From: Congeria kusceri
Lineage: Eukaryota > Mollusca > Bivalvia > Myida > Dreissenidae
Assembly: GCA_027627225.1 (NCBI GenBank)
Contig: CM051025.1
Coordinates: forward strand, 55,558,681-55,622,680
Length of the DNA stretch: 64,000 bases
Direction of reading: 5' to 3'
Positions 45,313 through 56,723 of the stretch are shown in pieces. The notes beneath the pieces were generated by a model. It did not search any database. It was not told the origin of the DNA and was given only the letters and a program-made list of their open reading frames with translations. Each line of letters starts with the position of its first letter. Position 1 is the first letter of the stretch. The position numbers were made by a program, and so were the translations under genes.

Positions 45313-45408
45313 GTCTATGATGACCAGTTGACAGACGCCATGGAAAGTTTAAAGAAGCTGGATATGAAGGAAGAACAGTGCATCAAAACTTTGCTAGACC
45401 TCCTGATT
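45313..45408 (+). CDS. Gene B first recognisable exon (partial)
   Basis: Matches the 3' part of gene A exon 24116-24314 (VYDDQLTDAMESLKKLDMKE). Gene A has CAG before GTC; here it is TAG, which is a stop if read through but gives an AG acceptor at 45311-45312. The base sequence further left (GCTTTTTAGC) resembles the acceptor of gene A exon 23710. Confidence 0.65.
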
Positions 45409-48400
45409 GTATGCATTTTTTACATTTAACTAACACGCAGGTTCAGTGTGTTGCTAATTTATATGTTATTTAGCTTTTATTTATTTCATACTTTTACGCA
45501 ATGAAAATAAGGAATAACATTTCAGTCTTTCGTTGTTTAAATATGGTAACAACACCGAACAAAATAATAAGCTGATTTATAGTAGTATAATATGTTTCAT
45601 GCTATATAAGTGTTGTTGTATACTACCTGCATAAATTCATATGGACATGCGTGAGTGTTGTTTCTTTTATATGTATGTTGTCAGAACATTCTTCTGTTCA
45701 ACACATTTGTTAAGTTAAAATACTGTATGATATATTGGAATATGAATAGAAAATGTAAATAATAACCGATATTTAAATACATTTTTATCCCATCATCAGG
45801 CGTTGCGTTCGAAATATCAAAACATTGCTTCGTGAATAAAAAATGTAAATGTATCTGCTCAAACCGCATATTAATGACTCTTGCTTTCGCCAGGTTCTCA
45901 TTTGTCAGCCTAGATAGATAATCCAATATGTTTTGACCACTTACCTACTATTCACTACATTTTAAATCAATATTATAATGTTCTATTTCAGACCATATAC
46001 AGTTATTGTCAAGAAAGGCTGGACAACCAGAATTCTCGAATCGAGGTGGACCTTTTCCTAACGCCCATGGAGAGTCATTCATCCGTGTCGGAAGCGAACG
46101 GAACCGCGCTCATTAAGTCTCCCACGAGCACTAAATCCCATTTCAAGGTAACTTTGTAACGAAAATATGAGATTATTTCGTTAAGTAAATTCATTAATTG
46201 CAAAATAAGACGATAATCTCTTTTATCTATGTATTCGGAGCAGTTTGGTCGACTGAATTTTTTTCTCGCAAGTCATGCTTGTTTAGTCCTGTATGAATGT
46301 ATCTAGATTTATTCTGGTTAAAACACACAAGTTTATGGCACATAACATAAACAAATTTAAGTCTTACAAAAATGGTATAACTTAAATTTACTCAAATACA
46401 ATTGAATATGCTAGAGAAACAACTATTTTGTATCAAACTGAGTAACACTTATCTGAATCAATTAATGAGAGGTTAAGTTTAATAGACGGAAGTTTTAGTG
46501 AAAGTGTGTAACCTAGGATGGCCTATGAAAGCCCGAAAGCTTATTTCCGATGGGGTTCTTGGGTATGATACTTATTTATGTAAGGCCTATGTAGTTAAAG
46601 AACGGAGTGTTTCCTTTTTTAGCTCGACTATCCGAAGAATATGTGAGCTTTCATACTACCCCCGGCGTCGGCGTCCCCGTCGGATCTAGGTTAAAGTTTA
46701 TATTCAAATGTCTTGTAATTTCAAAACTACATAAGTTATTCACTATAAACTTGGAATATACCTTTGTCATCAACTCCAGCATCAGGTGCATCATTCCCCA
46801 AAACTCAGTTTTGTATTTTGACAGAGTTATGCCCCTTTTTCACATAGATTTTCTGGTTAAATTTTGTATTCAAGAGTCTTATAACTTCAAAACTACAGAA
46901 GTTATTCACTTGAAACTTGGAATGTACCTTTGTAATCAACTCTAACATCAATTGCAACATGCCCCATACTTTGTATTTTAACAGAGTTATACCTATTTTT
47001 TTCACATTTATTTTGTTTTAAAGTTGTTCAAATGTCCTGTAAATTTAAAACTTCAAAGCTTATTCACTTGAAAATTGGAATTTATTTTTGCCATCAACTC
47101 CAGCATCAGGCGCAATATTCCCCATAACTCGGTGTTGTATTTTGGCATAGTTATGTCCCTTGTGCACATAAACTTACAGATTTAAGTATTTATTCAAACG
47201 TTTTAAAGCTTCAAAACTTAATAGGGTATTCAATTCAAACTTGGATTGGAATAAACCTTTGTCATCATTTACATCATCAGGTGCCACAATCCACATAACC
47301 CTGTTTATTGTTTTGACGGAGTTATCCCCCTTTTCAAAAAGATTTTCAGTGTAAAGTTTTAATTCAAAAGTCTTATAATTTCTAAACTACATAATATATT
47401 ACTTAAAACTTTCTAATCTACTCTATCATCAGTTGCAACAATCCCTATAATTCTGTGTTGTATTTTGACAGAGGTATGACCACTTTTCACATAGATTTTG
47501 GGGATTGCTTCTATGTCTTATAATTTCTAAACTACATAAGGTATTCACCGGAAGCTTGGTATAAATCGATGAAATAATTCCAAAACTCAGCTTTGTATTT
47601 CAACAAATGTATGCCCCTTCCACTTTTCAAAGTATGTACCAGATGAAATACTTCGAATAGTCGAGCGCGCTGTCCACTGATAGCTCTTGTTCTTCGTATT
47701 ATTGTGTATGGTTGCAATTATAAACTAAGCAATTACAGTACATCACACTAACATTTTTGTGAAATGAAACAAATTGCCGGAACGTCGGAAACGTTATAAC
47801 CTTCGCATATCGTTCTTTTTCTGTTCAGGTTATTGGTTTATGTAATGTTTCCAACATTTTCATGGCGTATTAAATGAACGCATGCCAACAATATATATAA
47901 TTAGTTACATTATTGCGCTCTATGAATAACATTGCATAATTTATGGCAATGCCTTTTACATCGAACACTCGTACATTGCAACTTTAACAGTATGTGTATA
48001 TTACTTATATATCTATGTTTACATGTATGTGTACTTAACCTGGTTATGCGATGCATAGGTGACTGTCACACCTACAAAACGAAAATCTTTTTTATCTATG
48101 CATTCGAAGTAGTTCGGAATAGGTTTGTTGCTTGCAATTTGAGACTTGCTTTACATGCTTTTGTAGTATTATGTAGTGAATGACCAAAGGTTTTCCTTTT
48201 TTCTTCTTGTTAGATATTGTCTGACCAGATCTTTGTGCTTTGCTTGCATTTCTTGCAATGGTGTTCTTTATTGTTTTCGTGTGTGTCTACTCCATTACAA
48301 TAATATACGAGGCATTGAATCTGGTTGGTACATATTATGTAAAGATTGCTCCATTCAATCCAAAACGTACAGTTATATGTCAAATGTGTATGCTATAAAA

Positions 48401-51400
48401 TGAACTAAAATCAACTGTTGTCTCATCCAAGCTATCATACGCAATGACTTAAAATATGCGTTTGAACTGCAGGTGTGGATTTACCAAAAGTTATTGACTT
48501 GTAGTTTAGTTATCCTCTTTTTCCAATCACCCGGTGCATGTTTCCCCTTAGATTCCGCGATTCACTTCCCATAATGGTGGTAGACCAGAACTGACAATCC
48601 TTGCCACAGAGAAAACAGCTGTAGTAAGTTCTTTGTGACCTTTGTTATTTATCCATTCGTGTATTTATTAAAAACTTGATGACGGCAACCATACACTGTT
48701 ATTCGATACAATATTACTGAAGCAAACAGTTCAAATTGTATTTGTATTTATAGGATTTATACGAGTTGTCATACCATAGTTTATTAAACGAGTTCAGACA
48801 TTTTGTTAGTAAGCGAGCCTTTGGCTTATCTTATCTTTACTTATCTTATTCTCCTTTTTGATAATCGAATATATTGTTTTGATAAATCAATTCAGTTTGC
48901 TGGCAGAATGTATGTCTTTTTTAAGAAATAACCCTTTGGTAATATCTCAAATAATTCATTCAAAAATCAACAATGAAATAATTCCTTACAAATATTTTAA
49001 ATAACATATTGAAACGACTCGCATTGAGTGGTGTTTCTAAAGTGAATACATTTTTAGAGTTTTTGCTCTTTAAGCTTTTCCACCAAGGATTACTATTATT
49101 GTTATTATTCTTATTCTTATTATTCTTATTATTATTATTATTATTATTATTATTGTCTCGAAACAAAACTGTTTTGTTTAAAAAAAATGCATTATCTTAA
49201 GGTCGAAAACCTTATAACTTTCGCATTTTGCTCGTTTTCTGTTCCTGGAATGTTTCAATCGTTTTAAATGGCGTATTTAACGAATGCATGCCGACAAGTT
49301 ACATTATTCATTACAGCCTTACGCTCTGTTATTAACATTTCATATTTAATGACAATTCCTTTAATATCGACATACAATCGTGCATCGCAACTTGAACAGT
49401 ATGTGTATATTATGAATCTATCCCTACGAATATGTTCCTAACAAGTGTAACGTTATACTGTGTATAGGAGGTTGTCACAACTACAAAAGAACGCCAAACA
49501 CGTGCCTACTCTGTACCAAAGGTAAGGTCCCTTTGCATGAATTTTCAAGGTCAAAGGTGCTCTTTAAGTTAATGTGTCTTAACTGTACATAATTATATTC
49601 ATTGTTTTAATCGACAAAATTAATCAACTATGTTTAAACACCGAATCTTATTTTTTGGCTTGGGAGAACGGGAATATTAACGCAAACTGACTTGCAATAG
49701 TTGCAATATGTGTGCAATATGTCTGGGAAATATATTAAATATAATGTTGCTGAAACATGTACTGGCAAAATGCTTTATCATTATGTCGATAAACGATCAG
49801 TAACGTTAATAGCAATGATTCATATTTAGCACTTTTGTTAGCATTGCTATACCTGCGTTGTTGTCGTTTGTGTTGTATATTTTGTAATTTTCAGGGATTT
49901 TTTCACTGCAGTTGCCTTATCTAATTATTGTGTAATACATGTATGATAAGTAATTACATTAGGAAATACGAACGTTATATTAGTTCACAACCCATCAAAC
50001 ACGGTTTAATTATTTGACATCATTTTGTAAATCATTTGAAATTTAAAATGCACAATTTGTGAAAGACTGTTGTAATTTTAAGATTGCAAAGTCCATGTTC
50101 TGCCAGTAAAGAAAAGTATTTAAATGTATGTAAAAACATCATTTAAACCAACAATTTTCAAATCAGTAATTATTGTTGTGAGTGTTTTTTACTATCAAAT
50201 TACTTTATACGCATACATATTAGCAAGTAATTATATGTATATATGTATTACAACGTTTATGTTTACAGACACATTCAAAACTGGTTTAAACTAAGAATAA
50301 TGTTTTAAAGTACCGTTCGCAGTTCAAATTCAGTAAGGTAATACTCATTTTAATTGTCATGTGTTATGTAAATAATTATCGGAACTTTTTTATTAGCTTG
50401 CAAATAACTGTGTGTTTCTGATAGATGAAGGGGGAAAAGATTACTGTAGTACCAGTGGAGGTAAGGAAAGGAATCACGGAGTACCGTAAGAATAACTGTG
50501 TGTTTCTGATAGATGAAGGGGAAAAGATGCCAGGAGTACCAGTGGAGGTAAGAACAGGAATCACGGAGTACCGTAAGAAGGTTGCCATGCAAGTGATAGC
50601 GGTCTTAGAACAGGTAAATATACGCTTCCACAAATGTCAATCATATTTAAATCAATCTGCAATATTATCCAATCATCGCACTTGGATTTCACGTGTTTAG
50701 CTGTTAAATTATTTCATACAAACGAGCGCGTGCATAACGTTTGTGATATTCATATGAGCACGTGGTAATGTTTGTGGTTCTTGATGAACGGAAATTAATT
50801 TTTTAACAATAGCGGGAGAGAAGTTTAAACTATTCGTGGCAAATCCCGGATCAGTCTATTGTTTAGTGCGAAAACATTGACCTGATCATGCTGACCTCTA
50901 TTTAAATAATGTTTTCGGTTAATTAATTATCTACAGCTGAACACCGCTATTTCGAATTCGTTGTGACCGACAAAAATAGTACGAAATAAGAAAGATAAAA
51001 AATAGCGATGTTCCATCCCCCGCACAGAGATTTGACTGGTTCCGAGCATAGCTCTTATCAAATCCCTGCCGTCAAAACAAACCACGTGATGATAATCGGT
51101 TAAAATCTGGGACAATATAGATTATGGTTTTAATAAGTCATTTTCTTTTCATTGTTGACCGCAAACGATATATAAAAAGTCCAACAATGTAGAAATGTGC
51201 ATTGAGTTGCATTAAATAAGTAAACGTTACAAACACATAATACATTCAGATCATGAAGGATTTTACTAGTGGCGGCAGTGGTTACTGTTAACTGATGGGG
51301 GAAATGCGCTGCGAGGAGTTTGGCGATGTTTTCCATTGTACTAATAAATGATATAGTTTTGAAAATTGCGCATGCAGTTAAATAACTGTGTGTATATACG

Positions 51401-54400
51401 ATTTTAACATGTATAATGAACGTTCGTAAATAACTTTGTAAAGATTGTAAATTTGTCAGCATTGTTTGTTACTCACAATTATAACACTACCGTATATCCA
51501 CTTAATGCTGATTATTTACCCACGCGACAGTCATCACTTGGTAAACCCGAGAAAAATGGAAGGTGCGAAAATTAGCCGAGCGACGACTGCCAAGTTGTCA
51601 CACCTTTAATAGCTTGGGCTTAGGTGCGCCTTCGAAATAAACACTGATGAATACGTGTGAAAAACGTAGTTGGGACTGGAATTTAAGTTCGAAATAGGGA
51701 TGAATTCTAAATAGGCAACTTCGAATTAATGATTGTTATTTAAGTTAAATAAAGAAGGGGAAAAAATCGGGACCGAATAAATAGTTGAGAGAGCGATTAA
51801 TTCGAATTAGTGGTGTTCGAAATAGCGGTGTTCAACTGTATTTTTAGAGTCGACCCGTTCCGTAAACATTTCCACGACAGTTCCAGTGGCCCACTATTGA
51901 TCCGATGTAGTAATAATTGATTTAAGGTGTTACATTAAACGATCAGTTCTACTGACGCAGTAAGTAACGTCGAAGAGAGTTAGATTTGTGTTTTGTAACT
52001 ATTACAAGTGGGTTTGTTGTTCAAAACTTAATCAGGCTATACTTGATTTTGCTGCATTTTCTTCAAAAGTTGTATATATTTTTTCTCCATCAATTTTTTG
52101 TCATTTTCTTAATGAATACTTTAATCAACCAAGCAATAATACATATGAAAATATCAAACATAATATCATAAATAATAATATCGACGTTACTCCTGCTCAT
52201 ACCAGTGCATTTTTAAGGAAATAAGAAATATGCTGGTTTCTACAGCGTTCGGATGGGTTATAGATAAATTCTTTTGCTTTGGACATTTGTGTCTTTCTCG
52301 TATCTGTCATTATTGCTTTGAAAGCCAAAACTGAAATAAGATATGTATATATACATGTATTCATTTCATGAAAAAAACATTTTGATGTTATAAGCTTATC
52401 CTGAGGTTGGAACCCTAGTCGACTGGTTGATAACTTTACATGCATACCACTACACCATCGCTCCTTGCTTAAAGGGATGGTCAACCAAACGACTAAGTAT
52501 CACGAAAAAAAGAAAACTTTCAAAACATCGTAAAATTTCGATGTTTTTGCATTATATTGATTAAAAAATATTCTAGATCCATTAAATCACATGAAAATGA
52601 TGACACATTTTCAAATTTCTATATTTTCCATTAAAAATACCTGAAGTATGCCTACCAAGTACAACTATAAATAACGTGTATATATTTATCACTATTATCC
52701 CATTATTATCCCACGCGCGACTGGCGCATGCGCAGTTGTTTCAAAACGGTGAAACTCCTCGCAGTGGTTACTTCCCCATTGGTACTCTTCTCAGTTACCA
52801 CTGCCTTCACGAGTTAAAAACTTACAGATTTGCAAGTTTTCAGGGGAGACGATTATGAGGGAATTGAAGATTTATTTTATACAAAATTTTAATTTTATCA
52901 TTGTTTTTTTTTCATAACAATGACACAGATGTTGCATTATTGGTACAGGTATATATATACATATATATATTTCGAGATAAAATGAAAAAACAACAACATA
53001 ACAACGCAATGATTTTATGTGGTCCACGTTTTTATCATGTGCTTGTCCACGATTTTATTTCGCGCCAAGTGTTTGCCTATGGTCACGTGGAAATTCGTGC
53101 CGAAATGGTATGTATTGTAGACAAATGTCGGTCTATTAATAAAAACACAGTGTTAATTTGCAAAAGTCTCATGCTTGTTATGAATAACTGTATTTATAAC
53201 AGTAATATCACTTGTGATTCACTGGACATGTCATTTTAAGGGCCGTCTATGAAACATGTTGTACAGTAACTGCAGTTTGAAATATATAATTCATTGAACA
53301 ATTTACAAACTCAGAATCACTTGTTCCGTTTCTGGACACCAATAGGTAAATGTGCACAGTAAATCCATGTTGCTTTGTTTATAATTACCTATCTTTTCTA
53401 AATGTCTTTATTCAATTTTGATACCACATTAGCATAGGTTTATTAGATGACCATCGAAATTAAAATACTTTACTGACCACAATGACAGGATTTCTCCGAA
53501 AACAAAGGCATGGGAAACTACATTCCTTTTACGGGAAACTAGTACATTGTGCTAGAAAGGTCTAACATTTTGTTGTGTTTCATTTTGCGCGGAAATATTA
53601 CCATGATTTCTTGTTATATTGTTAGAACGGGAAATCCGCGGTATTTTTAATATAGAAAGCCAACTGTGCGGAGGACAGTTGTAACATGAATGGGTAACTT
53701 AACACACACATATGCGGACTTTTAGGGGTCATATAGTTGTTATCGTATAAAAAATATGCGATTTTATTAACTTGTATGCCGATATACAGTTGATAAACGT
53801 GAAACACCTAAATTGTGCATAAAATAAGTTATTATCTGGTTGACCATCCCTTTAAACCTAGCGGTAACTAATACTATATTCAGTCGTATGTACACTTGAA
53901 TCTAAAATAAGTTATACGAACATCTACGAATATACACAAATAGACTTCGAAACATAATTTTGACTTCGTATTCAGCTCATTAATATTGTAGCATAAAGAT
54001 TATGAACAGGTCAATGTTTTCGCACTATACGTACTTCATAACAACAAAGCATCCGTGTTAATACTATTATTTGATATGATGAAATCTTTATCGGTCAAAC
54101 AAATTGTGTACTTAATGTTTTACACCATTTTAGTATCTCGTGCAATCTTAAACTGAGTATGACCAGAATCGCCTCACAATACGAATTGATAAAAAAAAAC
54201 GTGGCCATGTGTGTTTAGGAGTTGCGGGGCAAACTGAAACGAATGGAGGACTTTGGAGACGAGGTCTGTAAGATGTGTTTGCCGTACATACGGAAGTGAG
54301 TATAGTAAATGAAGTTATCATCTCTTACTTGTTTGAATCTTTAATGTGATTCAATATGTAACACTTTAGTTTAAAAGCAGAAATACCTATTAACATAAAT

Positions 54401-54718
54401 AAATCGCGCGCACACCTAAAAATTATAATACATGCCCTGTGAAGATCATTATCAATATATGTACTATATAACACATTATGTAGATGGATGGAGTTGTGCT
54501 GGATGATGTGCGTACATGACTCGCCTGTTGTTCTGGACTGGTGTGTTCAGGACGGTGGCTTCAACAGCGACTTGTGCCGTGTGTACACGCGCTCCGGGAG
54601 TCACGTAGAATACGTCGTGTGGCCAATCATTTACTTACATGCAGGCGGCCTGGTTATGATGAAAGGCGTGGCACAATGCATAAATTTATATGCCGAATAT
54701 CATGACGATGCGGATTAA
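45313..54718 (+). CDS. Gene B: 5'-truncated paralog of gene A (MIEAP-like C-terminal half)
   Basis: Seven exons match gene A: 45313-45408, 45992-46147, 48552-48623, 49468-49521, 50425-50613, 54219-54295, 54484-54718. All borders are AG/GT and the frame stays open from 45313 to the stop at 54716-54718, ending ...LYAEYHDDAD. The coiled-coil exons are absent; upstream lies the sugar transporter on the other strand. No start codon or promoter is evident, so it may be a pseudogene or use an unknown first exon. Frame conservation over seven exons and mild amino-acid divergence argue for recent origin or some selection. It keeps LCWMMCVHDSPVVLDW and VVWPIIYLHAGG. Confidence 0.7.
45992..46147 (+). 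CDS. Gene B exon, linker
   Basis: Acceptor ATTTCAG|ACC, donor AAG|GTAACT, 156 bp as in gene A. Encodes TIYSYCQERLDNQNSRIEVD.... Confidence 0.75.
46619..47680. repeat. Degenerate tandem array, ~6 units of ~160 bp
   Basis: Starts TAGCTCGACTATCCGAAG with CGGCGTCGGCGTCC, then repeated phrases CTTCAAAACTAC...TTATTCACTT and GTATTTTGACAGAGTTATG. Anchors at about 46721, 46887, 47045, 47211, 47381 and 47525. It lies in the gene B intron and is absent from gene A. Confidence 0.85.
48058..48080 (+). pseudogene. Degenerate extra copy of the 54-bp exon
   Basis: GCATAG|GTGACTGTCACACCTACAAAA matches the start of gene exon 31259/49468 and is preceded by ~270 bp of matching intron (about 47797-48057). It then switches abruptly into sequence matching gene A intron 25130 onward. 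A duplication breakpoint lies at about 48079. Confidence 0.7.
48552..48623 (+). CDS. Gene B exon, short linker
   Basis: Acceptor CTTAG|ATT, donor GTA|GTAAGT, 72 bp. Encodes IPRFTSHNGGRPELTILATE KTAV; open and same phase as gene A. Confidence 0.75.
49089..49154. repeat. ATT/TTC microsatellite
   Basis: Short ATT/TTCTTATT run, homologous in position to 26743-26953 in gene A. Confidence 0.9.
49468..49521 (+). CDS. Gene B 54-bp exon
   Basis: Acceptor GTATAG|GAG, donor AAAG|GTAAGG. Encodes EVVTTTKERQTRAYSVPK, one residue different from gene A. Confidence 0.75.
50403..50577. repeat. Tandem duplication (~88 bp) that copies a splice acceptor into an exon
   Basis: AATAACTGTGTGTTTCTGAT starts at 50403 and again at 50491, each followed by AG|ATGAAGGGG. 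The second copy has one G fewer in its G run. Confidence 0.92.
50425..50613 (+). CDS. Gene B exon enlarged by exonised acceptor sequence
   Basis: Acceptor CTGATAG|ATG, donor ACAG|GTAAAT, 189 bp, phase 0. It reads MKGEKITVVPVEVRKGITEY, then RKNNCVFLIDEGEKM from former intron, then the motif again. Using the inner acceptor (exon from 50513, 101 bp) shifts the frame and meets TAA soon, so only the outer one keeps the gene open. Confidence 0.72.
50622..50861 (-). repeat. Dispersed ~240-bp repeat, copy 2 (inverted)
   Basis: Reverse-complement copy of 31933-32175, beginning a few bases after the donor of exon 50425-50613. Confidence 0.85.
50934..51838. mobile_element. TA-flanked TIR element, 905 bp, non-autonomous
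   Basis: Ends CAGCTGAACACCGCTATTTC and, inverted, CAGTTGAACACCGCTATTTC; about 23 bp with one mismatch. TA dinucleotides flank both ends (50932-50933, 51839-51840), as for Tc1/mariner/pogo-type insertions. No transposase frame inside. The pogo/Tigger-like style of the ends is inference. Confidence 0.82.
52402..52466 (-). mobile_element. tRNA-like SINE head
   Basis: On the minus strand GGAGCGATGGTGTAGTGGTA (box A within) and AGGGTTCCAACC (box B) at tRNA spacing. It directly abuts the TTAA-flanked element at 52473. Confidence 0.55.
52473..53851. mobile_element. TTAA-flanked TIR element, 1,379 bp, non-autonomous
   Basis: Perfect 15-bp ends AGGGATGGTCAACCA, flanked by TTAA at 52469-52472 and 53852-53855. 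TTAA target duplication is typical of piggyBac-type transposons. No transposase frame: the longest open frame (52901-53239) has no domain I recognise. It lies in the gene B intron. Confidence 0.82.
54219..54295 (+). CDS. Gene B exon, C-terminal domain
   Basis: Acceptor GTTTAG|GAG, donor GGAA|GTGAGT, 77 bp. Encodes ELRGKLKRMEDFGDEVCKMC LPYIR. Confidence 0.77.
54484..54718 (+). CDS. Gene B last exon, MIEAP-like core
   Basis: Acceptor TATGTAG|A. Encodes WMELCWMMCVHDSPVVLDWC and the VVWPIIYLHAGGLVMMKGVA motif. The tail (CINLYAEYHDDAD) is longer than in gene A and differs. Confidence 0.8.
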
Positions 54719-56640
54719 AGTTTATCATTAGTTTTCAGCGAGTTGCGTGATCTTATAATTGCCAGTTAGTGTCGTCGCGTTAACAGTGTGACAAAGAAAG
54801 AGAACATAAAACTGTAATACTACCTTTGGATTTAGTTTATACTCATAACGCACATGATTCTATTAATAACACGTAAACATTAAATGATTAATCAAGTAAG
54901 TTACCTTGATCCACTCAAATCTTACAGTCATTGAAGGAATTCCGAATCACTGGTAGTTCCGGGTCACTTTAAGATTAATGGTTCTGAAAATAATTGCAAC
55001 CCTCCCATTTCGATTTGTATTAACTGGTGTTTGAACAGCAATACATTTGCAGTAATTCAAATCTGTATGCGGATCAATGAACCGAAACGGGGCTTTATGA
55101 GTAATACATGTTGAAAAATCTACATTAACACCGGTTGCAGAAACTAGGCTACGGTTTATTCATCGCGATAAAACATCGGAAATGCCCGGTAAATGTTCAC
55201 ATTTATGGTATCAAATGGTATATTCTTTGTACTGCTGACATAAGAAAGCACGTCTTTCCATATTACTGCAGAAAACATCGGTAATATCAACATATGTGTA
55301 TTGGGACGTTCCGGGTCGCTTGAACGGACCTCATTGTTTCAGGGGGATTAGTCAAGCAAGTTCTAATATATATGCTTTACGGAATTTCTCCACGGGTTGG
55401 TTGAGTTAGTACACTCATGCACAATGTAAGACAATTATTTATTGACTAATATGTATTTGTTGTTAGACAAATAATGGGATATTATAGGTATGCTTCTCAT
55501 AGGTTTGATTTACCCTTCTATAAGTAATAAACATAATAGCTTTTCGTGGCATTTCAAATTGATGAATGGTGCCAGCCATAGGGCGAACCAACAAGACCCT
55601 TCAATGTGTTAAGGTATTCAGAAAGTTTATCTAATTAATATCAGTAGTGCAGTTGTTCAATGTAAGCAAGATATAGTATATGTGTATATTATATGTATTC
55701 AAAAGCTGTCAAAATGTTAAACATTGTCTTTTTAATAGAAGCAGGGTCTAGGAGTTACATATTTAAATGTTGTTTATACATTTTTTATACCATGATATAT
55801 AGTGTCCTTCACATACTAGTCTATGATACCATCCAGCTTTCTGTTTACATTTGACATTGTCATATCATCATTTTGTTGTACTGTGTATTTGTTTCAGAGT
55901 GTTGGTGTTACGATTAGAATGGCGCTACCGGTATATCTCATCTTTTTCTATCATTATGCGTTTTGTTACTCGTATATTCTTAGGTTGTTTATTTTGTCAA
56001 CATGCTTATGATTGTAATCAAATTGTTGATCTGGCTGTTACTGGTGATAAATATTTGTTTAGAACCTATGTACAATTACCACATTGCGTACTTGAATGCA
56101 CATTGGACTGTTTATCGCATTTCGGTCAATGTACTCATTTAATTTATTTCGCGGATTTTTTTTTTTTTTTAACGGGTATTTTTATATTTAATTTACCAGT
56201 CGAAAGCATTGGCAAACGTTGATCAATTATTCAATTATAGGATGATTTTGTTTTTGTAGTCTAACATCTCAATGGCCATGGAATCTATATGGCTTTGTAC
56301 CTTTTCATATATTGACCCACATCCTACATGAAATATAAATATGATGACAAACGTGGGAAAATCTTCAACCCCCTCAATCAGTGCATACAGTTCAGCACAA
56401 TAAAAAGGGCCTCAAGGGGGCATTTTCTAAAAAATATCTGAAATTAAGACATTAATACTGGCATATAATAACTGTTAAAACAGGGTATATATAATGGGAA
56501 AAGGATGTACGCGTTCTGAGATAAAACAAAAATCAATTTATAATATGGGTTGTGTTTGTTTGGCCCTTTTCGCGTTACATTTTGACGTCAGAATTGTGAG
56601 AATTTTGTAAAACCATAGGTTACACATGACTCGTTACCAA
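54719..56640. other. Non-coding stretch after gene B
   Basis: No gene recognised. The 123-codon frame at 55851-56222 is rich in Cys, Phe and Leu, ends over a T-run, and has no domain or splice context. Confidence 0.45.
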
Positions 56641-56723
56641 GCAATATAGCGCAGTTGGTCAAATCGCCGTCTACTGCCTTTCTTTGAATAGCTCCTAAGT
56701 CGTGGGTTCGATACCCGCTTAGG
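56641..56723 (+). mobile_element. tRNA-like SINE head
   Basis: Box A TAGCGCAGTTGG (56647-56658) and box B GGTTCGATACC (56705-56715), then a T-run that could end pol III transcription. The ends do not make a 7-bp acceptor stem. Confidence 0.6.

Noticed and set aside
55851..56222. 123-codon frame
   Set aside because: No motif, no splice context, overlaps a T-run that sets part of its length.
56641..56723. Functional tRNA gene
   Set aside because: Box A and B fit, but no 7-bp acceptor stem or proper arm pairing could be made; treated as a SINE head.
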